A stretch of DNA of 64,000 nt from assembly GCA_044353165.1 (NCBI GenBank), contig JBILCM010000002.1, forward strand, positions 50,005-114,004, in the 5' to 3' direction. Numbering within the stretch: the stretch's first letter is position 1; each line of letters starts with the position of its first letter. Of the stretch, positions 7,986 through 18,264 are shown in pieces. Both the position numbers and the translations under genes were made by a program. Under the pieces are notes generated by a model, which saw only the letters and a program-made list of their open reading frames with translations, was not told the DNA's origin and made no database searches. Source of the stretch: JBILCM01 sp044353165. GTDB taxonomy: Bacteria > Bacillota > Bacilli > Paenibacillales > YIM-B00363.

Positions 7986-8963
7986 TCAGAAACGCGACAT
8001 GGGCTCAACTGTAATGACACGTTCCGGGGATATGAGGTCACTGACAGTACCAATTGTTAATCCTTTATGTTTTGCTTCGCGTATAATACCGCGCAACGCC
8101 CCTGTGGCACTTCGGGTTGGATGCATTAATATCAACGATCCTGCTTCTAATCTTGATGCGATCTTTCTAACGACAGTATCCGCTGGCGGTTCTTTCCAAT
8201 CCACCGTGTCAAGCGTCCAAAGAACGGTTTGTAAGCCTAAATCATGGGCAACTTTTACTGTGTTTTCATCATAGTCACCTGATGGAGGAGCAAACAATCG
8301 ATTATCTGCCCCGACAATATCTTTGATGAGCTGTTGCGTCTGCTCTAGCTCCACACGTGCTTGCTGATTCGATAAACCACTCATGTTCGCATGCGAGTAA
8401 GCGTGATTTGCACACTCATGACCTTCCGAAGCTATCAATTTCGCTACATCCGGGTGTTCACGCAACCATGAACCCAAGAAAAAGAATGTGGCCTTCACAT
8501 TTTCTTCCCGAAGTATTGCTAACATGGCGGGAATATTTTCTTCCTTCCATGCCACGTTAATCATCAAAGAGATCATCTGTTTCTTTGGGTTACCCTTGTA
8601 AATAGGCACGGCACCAAGATCTTTCAGTTGCACTTGAGGTGAAATTTCACGGTATACGAAAGGGATGGTTGTTTGAGTTTTTTGTTGAACCATCAACTTG
8701 TATGTTTGATCAATGTCTACTTCACGGCCATTCAACCCAGGGATCGCTTTCCAAATAGGATCGACCCTTGCATTGATAGGTTCAATGCGTTCTCCTTCAG
8801 ATTCAATCAGGATGCGTTCATATAATGTGCTTGGATCCAAAGTTGACTTCCACTTCACTGCGGCAACATAGTGGGCAATCGAGCCTGATTGATTAATTGC
8901 GAGGAATACAACTATAAAAAAAATGAACATAACGATGGTTTGCTTCAAAAATGGTTTCAACAT
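7986..8963 (-). CDS. ylxY: YlxY-type polysaccharide deacetylase homologue, catalytic Asp motif missing
   Basis: 325-residue protein with an N-terminal membrane anchor (about residues 10-24), a linker, then a NodB/polysaccharide deacetylase domain from about residue 125. The domain resembles sporulation-associated YlxY. Motif 1, usually TFDDG, reads MINVAW (134-139), so both the catalytic and the metal-binding aspartates are absent. The motif 2 histidines are kept in NHAYSHANM (H187, H191), as is APPSGDY (motif 3). The ATG at 8963 follows AGGAGG; an upstream extension of 36 codons lacks a ribosome site. From memory, B. subtilis YlxY also has an INVAW-like motif, so this may be a family trait and the protein may bind rather than hydrolyse glycans. 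Confidence 0.88.
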   Translation of the reverse strand: MLKPFLKQTIVMFIFFIVVFLAINQSGSIAHYVAAVKWKSTLDPSTLYERILIESEGERIEPINARVDPIWKAIPGLNGREVDIDQTYKLMVQQKTQTTIPFVYREISPQVQLKDLGAVPIYKGNPKKQMISLMINVAWKEENIPAMLAILREENVKATFFFLGSWLREHPDVAKLIASEGHECANHAYSHANMSGLSNQQARVELEQTQQLIKDIVGADNRLFAPPSGDYDENTVKVAHDLGLQTVLWTLDTVDWKEPPADTVVRKIASRLEAGSLILMHPTRSATGALRGIIREAKHKGLTIGTVSDLISPERVITVEPMSRF

Positions 8964-9012
8964 GCACAACCTCCTATCCGCGTAAACAATTGGGATAAGA
9001 TAGAATGTATGC

Positions 9013-9049
9013 AAAAAAAAAAGAGGCAGAACTGTCGTCTGACTCTTTT
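9013..9049 (-). terminator. Intrinsic terminator after pnp
   Basis: On the minus strand AAAAGAG-T-CAGA pairs with TCTG-C-CTCTTTT around a seven-base loop, with one mismatch, and runs into a stretch of ten T residues. It starts 25 bases after the pnp stop codon. Confidence 0.75.
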
Positions 9050-9073
9050 GATGATTAAAGGGTATCGACAATA

Positions 9074-11200
9074 TTATGAAATCGTTGCTGGATTAGGTGA
9101 CCCTTCACCCACTAAAACAGCTTTGCGGGACAGATTCACGCGCCCTTGTTGGTCGATTTCTGTGACTTTCACAGTAATCGAATCCCCAATTGCTACGACA
9201 TCTTCCGTCTTTGCAACTCGTTCGGTAGAAAGTTGTGAAATGTGCACTAGCCCTTCCTTACCTGGCAAAATTTCAACAAAAGCACCAAATTTTTCAACGC
9301 GTTTCACCTTGCCAAGATAAATCTCGCCAACAATCACTTCCCGAACAATGCCTTCAATAATGGCTTTGGCTTTTTCATTAGCATCTGCATTCGGTGAAGC
9401 AATAAATACGCGACCATCTTGTTCAATATCAATCTTGACTCCTGTTTCTTCGATGATCTTATTAATTATCTTACCACCTGCGCCAATTACATCTCGAATT
9501 TTGTCTGGACTGATATTCATGACAGTGATTTTAGGTGCATATTGGGAAAGTTGTCCTCGTGGATGGGATATCGTTCTCATCATTTTGTCTAGAATGAACA
9601 ACCGACCTTCTTTTGCTTGTGCCAGAGCCTCTTGTAAAATACTCCGATCGATCCCGTCAATCTTAATGTCCATCTGAATGGCAGTTACACCTTCTGCTGT
9701 CCCTGCCACTTTAAAATCCATATCGCCCAGGTGGTCTTCCATTCCCTGAATATCTGTGAGCACCGTATATTGATCGCCATTCTTAATTAAACCCATAGCG
9801 ATCCCCGCGACTGGCGCTTTAATAGGCACCCCTGCATCCATCAAAGCCATTGTGCTTGCACAAATACTCGCTTGTGAGGTCGAACCGTTAGATTCCAACA
9901 CTTCGGAGACGAGACGGATGGTATATGGGAACGTCTCTTCCGAGGGGATTACTTTGGATAATGCACGTTCACCCAAAGCGCCATGACCGATTTCACGACG
10001 ACCCGGAGGACGAAGCGGCCTAGCTTCACCTACAGAGAATGGCGGGAAATTGTAGTGATGCATGAATCGTTTGGAATCCTCCGCATCCAAGCCGTCAAGA
10101 ATTTGTTCATCACCTAGGGCACCCAATGTGCAAATACTTAAAGCCTGTGTTTGACCGCGTGTGAACAACCCAGATCCATGCGTACGGGGAAGAATTGAAA
10201 TATCGCAATCAATCGGACGAATTTCATTTACTTTCCGACCGTCAGGACGAACTTTGTCGTTCGTGATTAAACGACGAACTTCCTCTTTCACAATATCATA
10301 AAGCACTTCATCGACATCCTTGAGCTTGTCCGGAGCATCCGCATACGCCACTGCAAAATAGGATTTCGTTTCGGCATTGATTGCATCAATCGCAACACTG
10401 CGCTCATGCTTTTCTGGAATTTTGACAGCTTGAATCAAACGTTGAGTTGCGTAATCTCTAACACGAGAATTGATGTCAGAATCCACTTGATGCAATTTTA
10501 CTTCCATCTTGGGGTTACCAGCCATCGCAACGAATTGTTCCTGTAATTCTACGATCTTCTGAATTTCTTGATGCCCGAACATAATGGCTTCAAGCATAAT
10601 TTCTTCGGGCACTTCGTTCGCTTCCGCTTCAACCATCATAATAGCATCTTTCGTGCCGGCAACAACAAGATAAACATCGGATTTTAATTCCTGTTCTGGT
10701 GTTGGGTTAATGATGAATTGACCATCAATTCGACCGACGATCACACCTCCGATTGGTCCATTGAACGGCACATTAGAAATACTCAATGCTGCTGATGTGC
10801 CGATCATAGCTGCAATTTCCGGTGAGTTGTTTTGGTCTGCACTCATGACAAGGGCAACAATCTGAACATCATTGCGAAATCCTTCTGGAAATAAAGGACG
10901 AATCGGGCGGTCCGTTAGCCGACTAGCCAGAATTGCTTTCTCGCTTGGTCGTCCTTCCCGCTTAATAAATCCACCGGGAATTTTGCCGACAGCATACAAC
11001 CGTTCTTCGTAATTAACTGTCAATGGAAAAAAATCAAGATCTTTCGGATCGGAAGAAGCCGTCACAGTGCACAATACAACTGTGTCACCATAACGGACAA
11101 GAACGGCTCCGTTCGCTTGTTTCGCTAAACGCCCTGTTTCTAAAGTGAGCGGACGTCCAGCTAGATTCATCTGTACCTGCTTTACTGCTCCGGAATCCAT
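9074..11200 (-). CDS. pnp: Polyribonucleotide nucleotidyltransferase (PNPase)
   Basis: 708-residue phosphorolytic 3'-to-5' exoribonuclease. Two RNase PH domains (about 10-230 and 310-545) flank an all-helical linker. A KH domain ([17 protein letters not shown], about 550-610) and an S1 domain (about 620-690) complete the normal architecture and length. The ATG at 11200 follows AAGGAGG. It lies just after rpsO, as in most Bacilli, but rpsO has a strong terminator, so pnp depends on read-through or on a promoter in the 90-base gap that I could not identify. Confidence 0.97.
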   Translation of the reverse strand: MDSGAVKQVQMNLAGRPLTLETGRLAKQANGAVLVRYGDTVVLCTVTASSDPKDLDFFPLTVNYEERLYAVGKIPGGFIKREGRPSEKAILASRLTDRPIRPLFPEGFRNDVQIVALVMSADQNNSPEIAAMIGTSAALSISNVPFNGPIGGVIVGRIDGQFIINPTPEQELKSDVYLVVAGTKDAIMMVEAEANEVPEEIMLEAIMFGHQEIQKIVELQEQFVAMAGNPKMEVKLHQVDSDINSRVRDYATQRLIQAVKIPEKHERSVAIDAINAETKSYFAVAYADAPDKLKDVDEVLYDIVKEEVRRLITNDKVRPDGRKVNEIRPIDCDISILPRTHGSGLFTRGQTQALSICTLGALGDEQILDGLDAEDSKRFMHHYNFPPFSVGEARPLRPPGRREIGHGALGERALSKVIPSEETFPYTIRLVSEVLESNGSTSQASICASTMALMDAGVPIKAPVAGIAMGLIKNGDQYTVLTDIQGMEDHLGDMDFKVAGTAEGVTAIQMDIKIDGIDRSILQEALAQAKEGRLFILDKMMRTISHPRGQLSQYAPKITVMNISPDKIRDVIGAGGKIINKIIEETGVKIDIEQDGRVFIASPNADANEKAKAIIEGIVREVIVGEIYLGKVKRVEKFGAFVEILPGKEGLVHISQLSTERVAKTEDVVAIGDSITVKVTEIDQQGRVNLSRKAVLVGEGSPNPATIS

Positions 11201-11290
11201 AGAAAGCCTCCTTCAATTCAATATTTGACATATTCTGCATTCATTCTATTATTTCCTTCTTTAGTGAAATCATTTCGCATGTAACAAAAG

Positions 11291-11355
11291 AAAAAACAAC
11301 CCCAAAGCCAAAATCCGAAGTCGACGGACTGCGGATGCTTAGGCAGTTGGGGTTG
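11291..11355 (-). terminator. Intrinsic terminator after rpsO
   Basis: A 9-base perfect outer stem, CAACCCCAA (11347-11355 on the minus strand) with TTGGGGTTG (11297-11305), encloses a weaker inner hairpin and is followed by six T residues. It lies about 30 bases beyond the rpsO stop codon. Confidence 0.85.
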
Positions 11356-11386
11356 CTTCCAATTTTGCTTTGGATGCTCTTGAAGA

Positions 11387-11656
11387 TTATCTTCGTAAGC
11401 CAAGCTTTTCAATCAAAGCACTGTACCGATTCACATCTTTGTTTTTGAGGTAAGTAAGCAATTTTCTACGTTGTCCGACCATCTTGAGTAGACCGCGTCG
11501 GGAATGGTGGTCCTTCTTGTGTTCCCGCAAATGTGCTGTCAAACTATTGATGTTCTCGGTGAGGATTGCAATCTGTACTTCAGAAGAACCTGTGTCACTC
11601 TCATGCGTCTTGTGTTCTTGAATCAATTGCTGTTTGCGTTCTTGTGTTAATGCCAT
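11387..11656 (-). CDS. rpsO: 30S ribosomal protein S15
   Basis: 89-residue primary 16S-rRNA-binding protein of the small subunit, full length for the family. The conserved core [16 protein letters not shown] and [18 protein letters not shown] are present. The ATG at 11656 follows AAGGAGGTGA, a near-perfect ribosome site. It has its own extended -10 promoter and a structured leader of about 110 bases, followed by a strong terminator, so it can be a monocistronic unit. S15 represses its own mRNA in several bacteria, including Geobacillus, by binding the leader. Confidence 0.98.
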   Translation of the reverse strand: MALTQERKQQLIQEHKTHESDTGSSEVQIAILTENINSLTAHLREHKKDHHSRRGLLKMVGQRRKLLTYLKNKDVNRYSALIEKLGLRR

Positions 11657-11697
11657 CCTTCCGTCACCTCCTTGTTTGATTACCAGTACCCTAGCAT

Positions 11698-11729
11698 ACC
11701 GTTGGTGAATCGGTTCGCCAAGCTACGGT
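11698..11729 (-). promoter_or_regulatory. Hairpin in rpsO leader, possible S15 binding site
   Basis: On the minus strand ACCGT (11725-11729) pairs with ACGGT (11698-11702), and an inner TTGG/CCAA stem follows after a small bulge. It sits upstream of the rpsO ribosome site. It may be part of an autoregulatory S15 element; this is inference from position. Confidence 0.4.
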
Positions 11730-11774
11730 TCCTATGTGACCTCACAAAAAATAAGTAATGAAGTCAACTTTAAG

Positions 11775-11803
11775 ATTATATCATATCACCCTAAGGTTGT
11801 AAA
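11775..11803 (-). promoter_or_regulatory. Sigma-A promoter of rpsO (extended -10)
   Basis: TTTACA (11798-11803), 17-base spacer, TATAAT (11775-11780), preceded by TGA, an extended -10. The -35 element starts four bases after the ribF stop codon. This is one of the best promoter matches in the window. Confidence 0.8.
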
Positions 11804-11806
11804 ACG

Positions 11807-12778
11807 TTACCTATTCACCTGAAATATTTGATGTGCAATTTGTATGTCTGTGCGAATTTGATCCAACAAAGCATCTATAGAATCAAATTTGCGCTCTTCT
11901 CGAATTCTTGATTTGCATCGGACGATCCATTCTTCCCCATACATATCCTCATCAACATCAAACAAATGAACCTCTAAAGTCGATTTTGACCACATCTGAT
12001 GGAAAGTAGGTTTAAACCCAATGTTCATGACACCTTGGAACAGCCTTCCAGCACGAGGCCCTGTACGAACAGTGACTTCAACTGCATATACACCCGTTGT
12101 AGGTATAACATAATTACCAGCAGGTTGTATGTTAGCTGTTGGTATACCGATCGTTCTGCCCCTACCCTCACCATGTACTACCGTTCCACGGATAGCATAA
12201 GGACGGCCAAGCAAATGATTCGCTCGGTTGATATTCCCTGTTGATAAGGCCTTGCGAATAGATGTAGAACTTATAATTTCATCGTTCAATAAATAAGGAG
12301 GAACCACTTCAACCTCGTATGCGCCTGTGGACAATTGACTTAATGTTGCTACAGTCCCAAGGCCACGAAAGCCGAAAGTAAAATTGAAACCGACAGAAAT
12401 GTGTCTGACCCTTAATGGATGTATGAATTCAGCTATGAAGACATCCGGGGATAGTCCTGCCAAAGTTTTATCAAAGGTGACTACATATGTGGTTTGGACA
12501 CCTAACTGTTCAAAACGCTCGCACTTACGGTCTAATGGAGTCAAATATTCTGCATAATCAAGTAAACCCAACACCTCCCTGGGATGGGGGTGGAATGTCA
12601 TGACAGCTGAGGGGATATGATGCATGGAAGACGTACGCAACGCATGAGCAATAACTTCCTGGTGTCCTAGATGGACGCCATCAAAATCACCAATTGCCAT
12701 CGATTGACCTTGTTGTGGCACAGACTGAAGCATTTCTTTGGTTAGTGGATACATGATATGTTCAATTTGCATGCTCAT
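11807..12778 (-). CDS. ribF: Bifunctional riboflavin kinase / FAD synthetase
   Basis: 323-residue enzyme that phosphorylates riboflavin to FMN and adenylates it to FAD. The N-terminal nucleotidyltransferase domain has GDFDGVHLGHQ (about 30-40). The C-terminal flavokinase domain has GRTIGIPTANI near residue 200. The open frame begins at 12796, but GGGAG fits best with the ATG at 12778; an ATG at 12781 is nearly equal. It overlaps the end of truB. No FMN riboswitch precedes it, as expected inside this operon. Confidence 0.94.
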   Translation of the reverse strand: MSMQIEHIMYPLTKEMLQSVPQQGQSMAIGDFDGVHLGHQEVIAHALRTSSMHHIPSAVMTFHPHPREVLGLLDYAEYLTPLDRKCERFEQLGVQTTYVVTFDKTLAGLSPDVFIAEFIHPLRVRHISVGFNFTFGFRGLGTVATLSQLSTGAYEVEVVPPYLLNDEIISSTSIRKALSTGNINRANHLLGRPYAIRGTVVHGEGRGRTIGIPTANIQPAGNYVIPTTGVYAVEVTVRTGPRAGRLFQGVMNIGFKPTFHQMWSKSTLEVHLFDVDEDMYGEEWIVRCKSRIREERKFDSIDALLDQIRTDIQIAHQIFQVNR

Positions 12779-13736
12779 CATTGTTCTCCCATGCATGAGG
12801 TGCAGATGTAAAAATCTTCATTGGAACAAAGAGACTTTCCTCAGGATTGAAACGAAAAACACCAATGAAACGACCCTCATCCGAATGATTCTCAGCAGCA
12901 TAAATTCGATAAGTTAAATTCGGCTCACAAACGAATGCCGTATTCACATCACATGCACGCAACATTTTCCCTTGCGTCGCATAGATGGCATTGCGTTCGG
13001 TTGTAATACCTTTTGGGAGATGTGATAACGCGTCTCCAATAGGAATCAAACGACGGTTAAGTTCCCCTGACGCAACAACACGTTCAAGTTCAGATAAAGT
13101 CAGGCATTGATCCCGATGAATCGAACCTGACCCCGTTCGCACCAAAAAGGACATTACAGAGGGAAACCCTAGAGACTGTCCAATATCTTCACACAAAGTG
13201 CGTATGTACGTTCCTTTTGAGCATACAATTTTCATTTGTATTTTAGGCTGCTGTAAATCAAGTTGCATTCTGAAAACTTCGATTTCATGGATAGTCACTT
13301 TGCGCGGTGCACGAACGACATCTACCCCCATTCTAGCGAGGTCATACAGTCTTTGACCACCTACCCTGACAGCGGAAAACATTGGTGGTATTTGTTCAAT
13401 TTCCCCAACAAAGGAAGAAATTAAGGCTCGAATTTCATTTTCTTGGAGTAACGGTGGTTGAGCCTGTGCGATTATTTTCCCCGATGCATCTCCGGTATCC
13501 GTAGAGTAACCGATCGTCATTTCGGCTTCATATGTTTTAGGAAGTTCTTGCAAATATTCTACTATCCGTGTGGCTCGTCCCAGACAAAGAGGCAATACAC
13601 CAGAAACCTGTGGGTCCAGCGTACCTGTATGACCAATTCGTCTCATCTGTAGCAGCTTTCGTGCACGGGCAACACAATCATGAGAAGTCATGCCAGCCTC
13701 TTTCCAAAGCGGCAGAACCCCTTCTAATACTGTCAT
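12762..13736 (-). CDS. truB: tRNA pseudouridine(55) synthase
   Basis: 324-residue enzyme that makes pseudouridine at position 55 in the T loop of tRNAs. The catalytic aspartate lies in HTGTLDPQVSGVLP (D41), and KGTYIRTLCEDIG is the usual downstream motif. The start codon overlaps the nrnA stop by four bases (ATGA). The C-terminal segment is somewhat longer than the catalytic core, as in other Bacilli. Operon neighbours rbfA, nrnA and ribF are the standard ones. Confidence 0.96.
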   Translation of the reverse strand: MTVLEGVLPLWKEAGMTSHDCVARARKLLQMRRIGHTGTLDPQVSGVLPLCLGRATRIVEYLQELPKTYEAEMTIGYSTDTGDASGKIIAQAQPPLLQENEIRALISSFVGEIEQIPPMFSAVRVGGQRLYDLARMGVDVVRAPRKVTIHEIEVFRMQLDLQQPKIQMKIVCSKGTYIRTLCEDIGQSLGFPSVMSFLVRTGSGSIHRDQCLTLSELERVVASGELNRRLIPIGDALSHLPKGITTERNAIYATQGKMLRACDVNTAFVCEPNLTYRIYAAENHSDEGRFIGVFRFNPEESLFVPMKIFTSAPHAWENNDEHAN

Positions 13737-14728
13737 ATCTTTTCTTTCACCGCTTCCACAATTCTCGCAACGGCTTCCTCCATCGTCCCCATAATTGTTG
13801 CTCCCGATGCGCGCACATGACCTCCGCCGCCGAAAATTTGAGCCAAGCGTGAGACATCTACTTCCCCTTTAGATCGAAAGCTTATTTTAATCTCATGTTC
13901 AGCTTTTTGTTTGAACAATAGAGCAACTTCTACGCCTTGTACGTTTCGTGAGATGTTAATAAGACCCTCTGTATCCTCGTCTAATGCACCGGAACGGTTC
14001 ATCATTTCTGTCGTAATTTTAACCCATGCGATTCGGCAATCCTCAGAAAACGACAATGTTGATAACGTTTCTTTCATCAACTGCACTTGGCCCAAAGACA
14101 TCGTTTCTAACAACCGCTCGGCCAACATTGCGCCAGCAACACCCTCACGCAACATACGTTCCGCGATAGCGAATACAGCTGGCGTTGTGTTTGAATAACG
14201 GAATCCGCCAGTGTCAGTTAACAATCCCGCATAGATGCAAGACGCAAGTTTTGGAGTCCAAGAAATATTCAATGTTTTAATCAAATCATAAATGATCTCC
14301 ACCGTTGCCGCAGCTGAAGTACGAACGACATTAATCTGGCCATATGCGTTATTCGTTACATGGTGATCTATGTTTATAATAACCGCATTGTCCGCCACGA
14401 CTTGTTTCGCTTGGCCAATCCTAGATGCATCGGCACAGTCAACAAAAATCACCCTATCGAATGTTCGTTGCACAGGATCGGAGGAATAATTAATGATATC
14501 CTCATCATCAAGCAATAATTTAAATTTCTGAGGTGTATGGCCCTCATTCAGTAACGAATATTTTTTACCTAACGCTTTAAGAATGAAACCCATTGCGCTT
14601 GTTGAACTTATTGCATCCCCATCAGGGGAGAGATGCGATACAACTAGAAAATCATCCTCTTGACGAAGAAACTGAGCAACGGCTTGAAGACTGGCTTGAT
14701 AATCTTCTGTTAACTGTGTGTTATTCAT
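13733..14728 (-). CDS. nrnA: Oligoribonuclease / pAp phosphatase NrnA (DHH family)
   Basis: 331-residue DHH-DHHA1 phosphoesterase that degrades very short RNAs and dephosphorylates pAp. The metal-binding motifs are SPDGDAIS (D36, D38), VDCAD (D97), DHH (121-123) and TDTGGFRYSNT; the DHHA1 signature is GGGGHVRASG near the C-terminus. The ATG at 14728 follows GAGGAGG and overlaps the rbfA stop by one base. In B. subtilis nrnA (ytqI) lies elsewhere; here it sits between rbfA and truB, as in many other Firmicutes. Confidence 0.94.
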   Translation of the reverse strand: MNNTQLTEDYQASLQAVAQFLRQEDDFLVVSHLSPDGDAISSTSAMGFILKALGKKYSLLNEGHTPQKFKLLLDDEDIINYSSDPVQRTFDRVIFVDCADASRIGQAKQVVADNAVIINIDHHVTNNAYGQINVVRTSAAATVEIIYDLIKTLNISWTPKLASCIYAGLLTDTGGFRYSNTTPAVFAIAERMLREGVAGAMLAERLLETMSLGQVQLMKETLSTLSFSEDCRIAWVKITTEMMNRSGALDEDTEGLINISRNVQGVEVALLFKQKAEHEIKISFRSKGEVDVSRLAQIFGGGGHVRASGATIMGTMEEAVARIVEAVKEKI

Positions 14729-15081
14729 TACTTATCCTCCTCACCATGTATCGAGTCGAATAATTTCTCGATTCGACTTCCATAGGCAATGGAGTGATCA
14801 ATGAGAAACAACAGATCTGGAACATGACGAAGGCGGATGCGCTTGCCAAGTTCAGTACGAATGAAGCCTTTGCTGCGGGCCAAAGCTTTAAGAGTTGCAT
14901 TCTGCTGCTCTTCATTCCCAAGAACACTAATATAGACTTTGGCCTGCGACAAATCGGATGTCATATCTACTCCTGTGACTGTCAGAAAACCAATTGCAGG
15001 GTCCTTTAATTCCGAAAGGAAAATATGACTTAGTTCCTTTTTTAGTTGCTCTCCCACTCGACCCGTACGGACCTTGGCCAT
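14728..15081 (-). CDS. rbfA: Ribosome-binding factor A
   Basis: 117-residue KH-like protein that assists late maturation of the 30S subunit and 16S rRNA 5'-end processing. The family start MAKVRTGRVGEQLKKELS and the segment GFLTVTGVDMTSDLSQAKV are clear. The ATG at 15081 follows AAAGGTGA. It starts six bases after infB, so the ylxP gene that separates the two in B. subtilis is absent. Confidence 0.96.
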   Translation of the reverse strand: MAKVRTGRVGEQLKKELSHIFLSELKDPAIGFLTVTGVDMTSDLSQAKVYISVLGNEEQQNATLKALARSKGFIRTELGKRIRLRHVPDLLFLIDHSIAYGSRIEKLFDSIHGEEDK

Positions 15082-15087
15082 TTCCCA

Positions 15088-18000
15088 TCACCTTTCTACA
15101 GTTTCCTTCACGAACGCTTCAATGACGTCGCCTTCTTGAATATCATTAAATTTGTCAAGACCAATTCCACATTCAAATCCTTGAGTAACTTCACGTGCAT
15201 CGTCTTTGAAACGTTTCAGGGAATCCAACTTGCCTTCATGGACTACAACGCCTTGACGAATCAAGCGCGCTTCAGCGTTTCGCAAAATTTTCCCTTGCGT
15301 AACCATACAACCTGCAATCGTTCCAATTTTGGTGATTTTAAAGACGTTGCGTACTTCAGCGTGTCCTATGATATTCTCACGATAAATCGGATCTAATAAA
15401 CCTTTCATAGCAGACTCGATTTCGTCAATGACATTGTAGATAATGCGATGCAGTCGGATATCTACGCCTTCTTGCTCAGCACTTGCCCTTGCTGCAGGTT
15501 CCGGACGTACGTTAAATCCAATGACGATTGCATTCGAAGCCGAAGCTAACGCGACGTCAGATTCAGTAATCGCCCCTACACCCGTGTGAAGAATTCGCAC
15601 TCGCGCGCCTTCAACGTCGATTTTCTCAAGTGATCCTTTAAGCGCTTCTACTGAACCCTGAACATCGCCCTTAATAATGACGTTAAGTTCCTTCAGTTCA
15701 CCTTCCTTGATTTTGCTAAAGAGTGCATCAAGAGACACACGTGAATTCGCTCCAAAATCCGCTTGACGTTGCTTGGATGTGCGCGATTCCGCTATTTCCC
15801 TCGCTTTCCGCTCATCTTCAAACACCATAAACGGATCTCCTGCTTGAGGAACCTCTGTCAAACCAGTTATTTCGACGGGGGTTGAAGGTCCTACTTCTTT
15901 TACACGTCTGCCTTTGTCATTAACCATAGCTCGAACACGACCGAAACTGTTCCCAATGACCAATGCATCGCCAATCTTAAGTGTACCGTTCTGGACGAGG
16001 ACGCGGGCAACGGCGCCTTTTCCTTTATCCAACTCCGCTTCAATAACAGTTCCTCTTGCACGTTTGTTTGGATTTGCTCGGTAATCTTGCACCTCTGAGA
16101 CAAGCAGAATCATTTCGAGCAAGTTCTCGAGGTTCATGCGTTGTTTCGCAGAAATATTAACGAATATGGTGTCGCCGCCCCACTCTTCAGGGACAAGTTC
16201 AAACTCTGTCAGTTCCTGTTTGATCCGATCTGGATTTGCATCGGGTTTGTCGATTTTATTTACTGCAACAATAATCGGAACTTTTGCAGCCTTCGCATGA
16301 GCAATTGCTTCTTTCGTTTGGGGCATGACACCATCGTCAGCGGCAACAACGAGAATTGTAATGTCAGTAACCTGAGCACCTCGTGCGCGCATCGATGTGA
16401 ACGCCTCATGTCCCGGTGTATCAAGAAAAGTGATTTTCTTGCCGTGTATGTCCACTTGATAGGCACCAATATGTTGCGTTATGCCGCCAGCTTCTCCGGA
16501 TACAACATTCGTTTCACGAATCGCGTCGAGAAGTGTTGTCTTTCCGTGGTCAACGTGGCCCATAATTGTGACAACGGGTGGACGTACTTCAAGATTCGCT
16601 TCTTCGTCCGTTTCAATGATTTCTTCATAATTGTCTTCTTCTTTAGCAATTTTTATCTCGACTTCTACGCCGAACTCACCAGCAAGCAACTGGATAGCAT
16701 CAAGGTCGATTTCTTGATTAATTGTAACCATGACACCCATGAATAAAAGTTTTTTAATCACTTCTGAAGCGTCTTTGTGCAATAATTTGGCTACTTCTCC
16801 AACAGTCATATTGCCACGGACAATCATCTTCTTGGGTGTATTATCAATTTTTGGCTTGGCTTGCTGGTAACGTCCTTTGGCATTCTTGTCAAGCTTATTG
16901 TTTTTTCGTTTGGTGCGTCCTTTGCCGTCACTGAACTCTCCATCTGAGAATTTAAAAATACGTTCGCGTTCACGCTCTTTGTCTTTATCTCGATCTCGTT
17001 CACGGACAGGTTGTGGCTGCAACTTCGTATCTGTTGGAGCAGCAGGTATTTTGGCTGCACCTGAGAAACGATTAGCACCTCCTGGACGACTACCCCGATC
17101 TGCAGAAGGGCGTCCAGGTGCAGCAGGACGGTCACTACGAGGTCCGCGTTCCCCGCCGCGATCAGAAGATGGTCGACTTCCTACGGAACGATCCCCTGGT
17201 GGACGATTACTATACGGACGATCGCCTGGTGGACGATCGCCTGGCGGGCGGCTATTGTACGGACGATCGCCTGATGGGCGGTCGCCTGGCGGACGGCTAC
17301 TGTACGGACGATCCCCTGGTGGGCGGTCGCCTGGCGGACGGCTATTGTACGGACGATCTCCTGGTGGGCGGTCGCCTGGCGGGCGGCTATTGTACGGACG
17401 ATCCCCTGGTGGGCGGCTATTGTAAGGACGATCTCCTTGTGGTCGGTCACCTTGTGGACGATTGCCATACGGACGAGCACCTTGTGGTCGGTCACCTTGT
17501 GGACGATTGCCATACGGACGAGCACCTTGTGGTCGGTCACCTTGCGGGCGATCTTGATTTGTACGCGTGTATTGTGGACGTGCGTTCTGTTGTCTATCTA
17601 CTGTCGGATTCTCAACTGTAGTTCGATCGCTTTGCGATCGTTCTGGTGTTGGCGAATTCGTTGGCGCTATGCTAACTTGTGACTGCTCCGTTGAGGTTGC
17701 AACAGGTTGTGAGGACTGAGATTGTGGTAATTCTTCTTTTGGGGTTTCTCCTTGTTTGCGATCCAATTGCGAACGTTCCCCAACGCGATTATGTTGTGTT
17801 CTGTCTGAAGCGGGACGTTGTTGTTGACCTGTAAATGGACGATCCCCATCGCGGCGTTGATTCTGATCTCGGTAACCTTGAGGTCGATCGAGATCCCTTG
17901 CCGGTCGTCCATCGGAATTATTCGTGTTGCGTTCGATTCGCGGTCGATCCGTATTCAACCCACGCTGATCCTCTTGCTTCTTCATTGCGTTATCTTTCGT

Positions 18001-18264
18001 ACCTGTTGCCAATGAGGCACCTCCGGTTGTTCCTCTTGATGCCAATGCTTGCGCCTGTGTTTCAGCCGCTCGTTTTGCAGCTGCGTTCGCTTTTACATCA
18101 CTAAAAAACTTTTCTACTCCAGCAACAGCGTGATCTTCCATGACACTCATATGATTGTTAACTGGCATATTTAAACGTTTAAGGATCGTAATAATTTCTT
18201 TGCTGCTCATATTCAAAGACTTAGCATATTCATATACTCTTAATTTGTTGTCAGCTTTGCTCAA
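15088..18264 (-). CDS. infB: Translation initiation factor IF-2 with long repeat-rich N-terminal linker
   Basis: 1058-residue initiator-tRNA-binding GTPase. Order: first IF2_N module (about 1-55), a long low-complexity linker (about 60-465), second IF2_N (about 480-540), G domain with GHVDHGKT (569-576), DTPGHEA and NKID, then domains II-IV. B. subtilis IF-2 is about 716 residues; nearly all the extra length is in the linker, which holds an RPxGDRP tandem array at about 239-363. The start is a TTG at 18264 behind GGAGGTGG, overlapping the ylxQ stop by four bases. The catalytic half looks normal. Confidence 0.97.
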   Translation of the reverse strand: MSKADNKLRVYEYAKSLNMSSKEIITILKRLNMPVNNHMSVMEDHAVAGVEKFFSDVKANAAAKRAAETQAQALASRGTTGGASLATGTKDNAMKKQEDQRGLNTDRPRIERNTNNSDGRPARDLDRPQGYRDQNQRRDGDRPFTGQQQRPASDRTQHNRVGERSQLDRKQGETPKEELPQSQSSQPVATSTEQSQVSIAPTNSPTPERSQSDRTTVENPTVDRQQNARPQYTRTNQDRPQGDRPQGARPYGNRPQGDRPQGARPYGNRPQGDRPQGDRPYNSRPPGDRPYNSRPPGDRPPGDRPYNSRPPGDRPPGDRPYSSRPPGDRPSGDRPYNSRPPGDRPPGDRPYSNRPPGDRSVGSRPSSDRGGERGPRSDRPAAPGRPSADRGSRPGGANRFSGAAKIPAAPTDTKLQPQPVRERDRDKDKERERERIFKFSDGEFSDGKGRTKRKNNKLDKNAKGRYQQAKPKIDNTPKKMIVRGNMTVGEVAKLLHKDASEVIKKLLFMGVMVTINQEIDLDAIQLLAGEFGVEVEIKIAKEEDNYEEIIETDEEANLEVRPPVVTIMGHVDHGKTTLLDAIRETNVVSGEAGGITQHIGAYQVDIHGKKITFLDTPGHEAFTSMRARGAQVTDITILVVAADDGVMPQTKEAIAHAKAAKVPIIVAVNKIDKPDANPDRIKQELTEFELVPEEWGGDTIFVNISAKQRMNLENLLEMILLVSEVQDYRANPNKRARGTVIEAELDKGKGAVARVLVQNGTLKIGDALVIGNSFGRVRAMVNDKGRRVKEVGPSTPVEITGLTEVPQAGDPFMVFEDERKAREIAESRTSKQRQADFGANSRVSLDALFSKIKEGELKELNVIIKGDVQGSVEALKGSLEKIDVEGARVRILHTGVGAITESDVALASASNAIVIGFNVRPEPAARASAEQEGVDIRLHRIIYNVIDEIESAMKGLLDPIYRENIIGHAEVRNVFKITKIGTIAGCMVTQGKILRNAEARLIRQGVVVHEGKLDSLKRFKDDAREVTQGFECGIGLDKFNDIQEGDVIEAFVKETVER
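17176..17550 (-). repeat. 45-base tandem repeat array inside infB
   Basis: Imperfect in-frame repeats with a 45-base (15-residue) unit encoding forms such as [15 protein letters not shown] and [15 protein letters not shown]. There are about nine units, one shortened to 30 bases. Two adjacent [15 protein letters not shown] units are nearly identical at DNA level, which suggests recent unequal exchange or slippage. The product is basic and probably disordered. Confidence 0.9.

Noticed and set aside
8995..9015. CATACATT resembling a sigma-E -10 box before ylxY
   Set aside because: No matching -35 element at the required distance; that position is occupied by the T tract of the pnp terminator.
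11218..11412. 64-codon minus-strand frame between rpsO and pnp
   Set aside because: It runs through the rpsO terminator and the end of rpsO in another frame; no ribosome site or homology seen.
16141..16746. 201-codon open frame on the plus strand opposite the infB G domain
   Set aside because: It lies fully antisense to a strongly conserved coding region, has no recognisable domain and no credible start site.
16877..17621. Long open frames of 80-180 codons on the plus strand and in other frames across the infB linker
   Set aside because: They come from the 45-base in-frame repeat, which keeps several frames open. They have Arg/Gly/Pro-rich or other low-complexity products, no ribosome sites and no family match.
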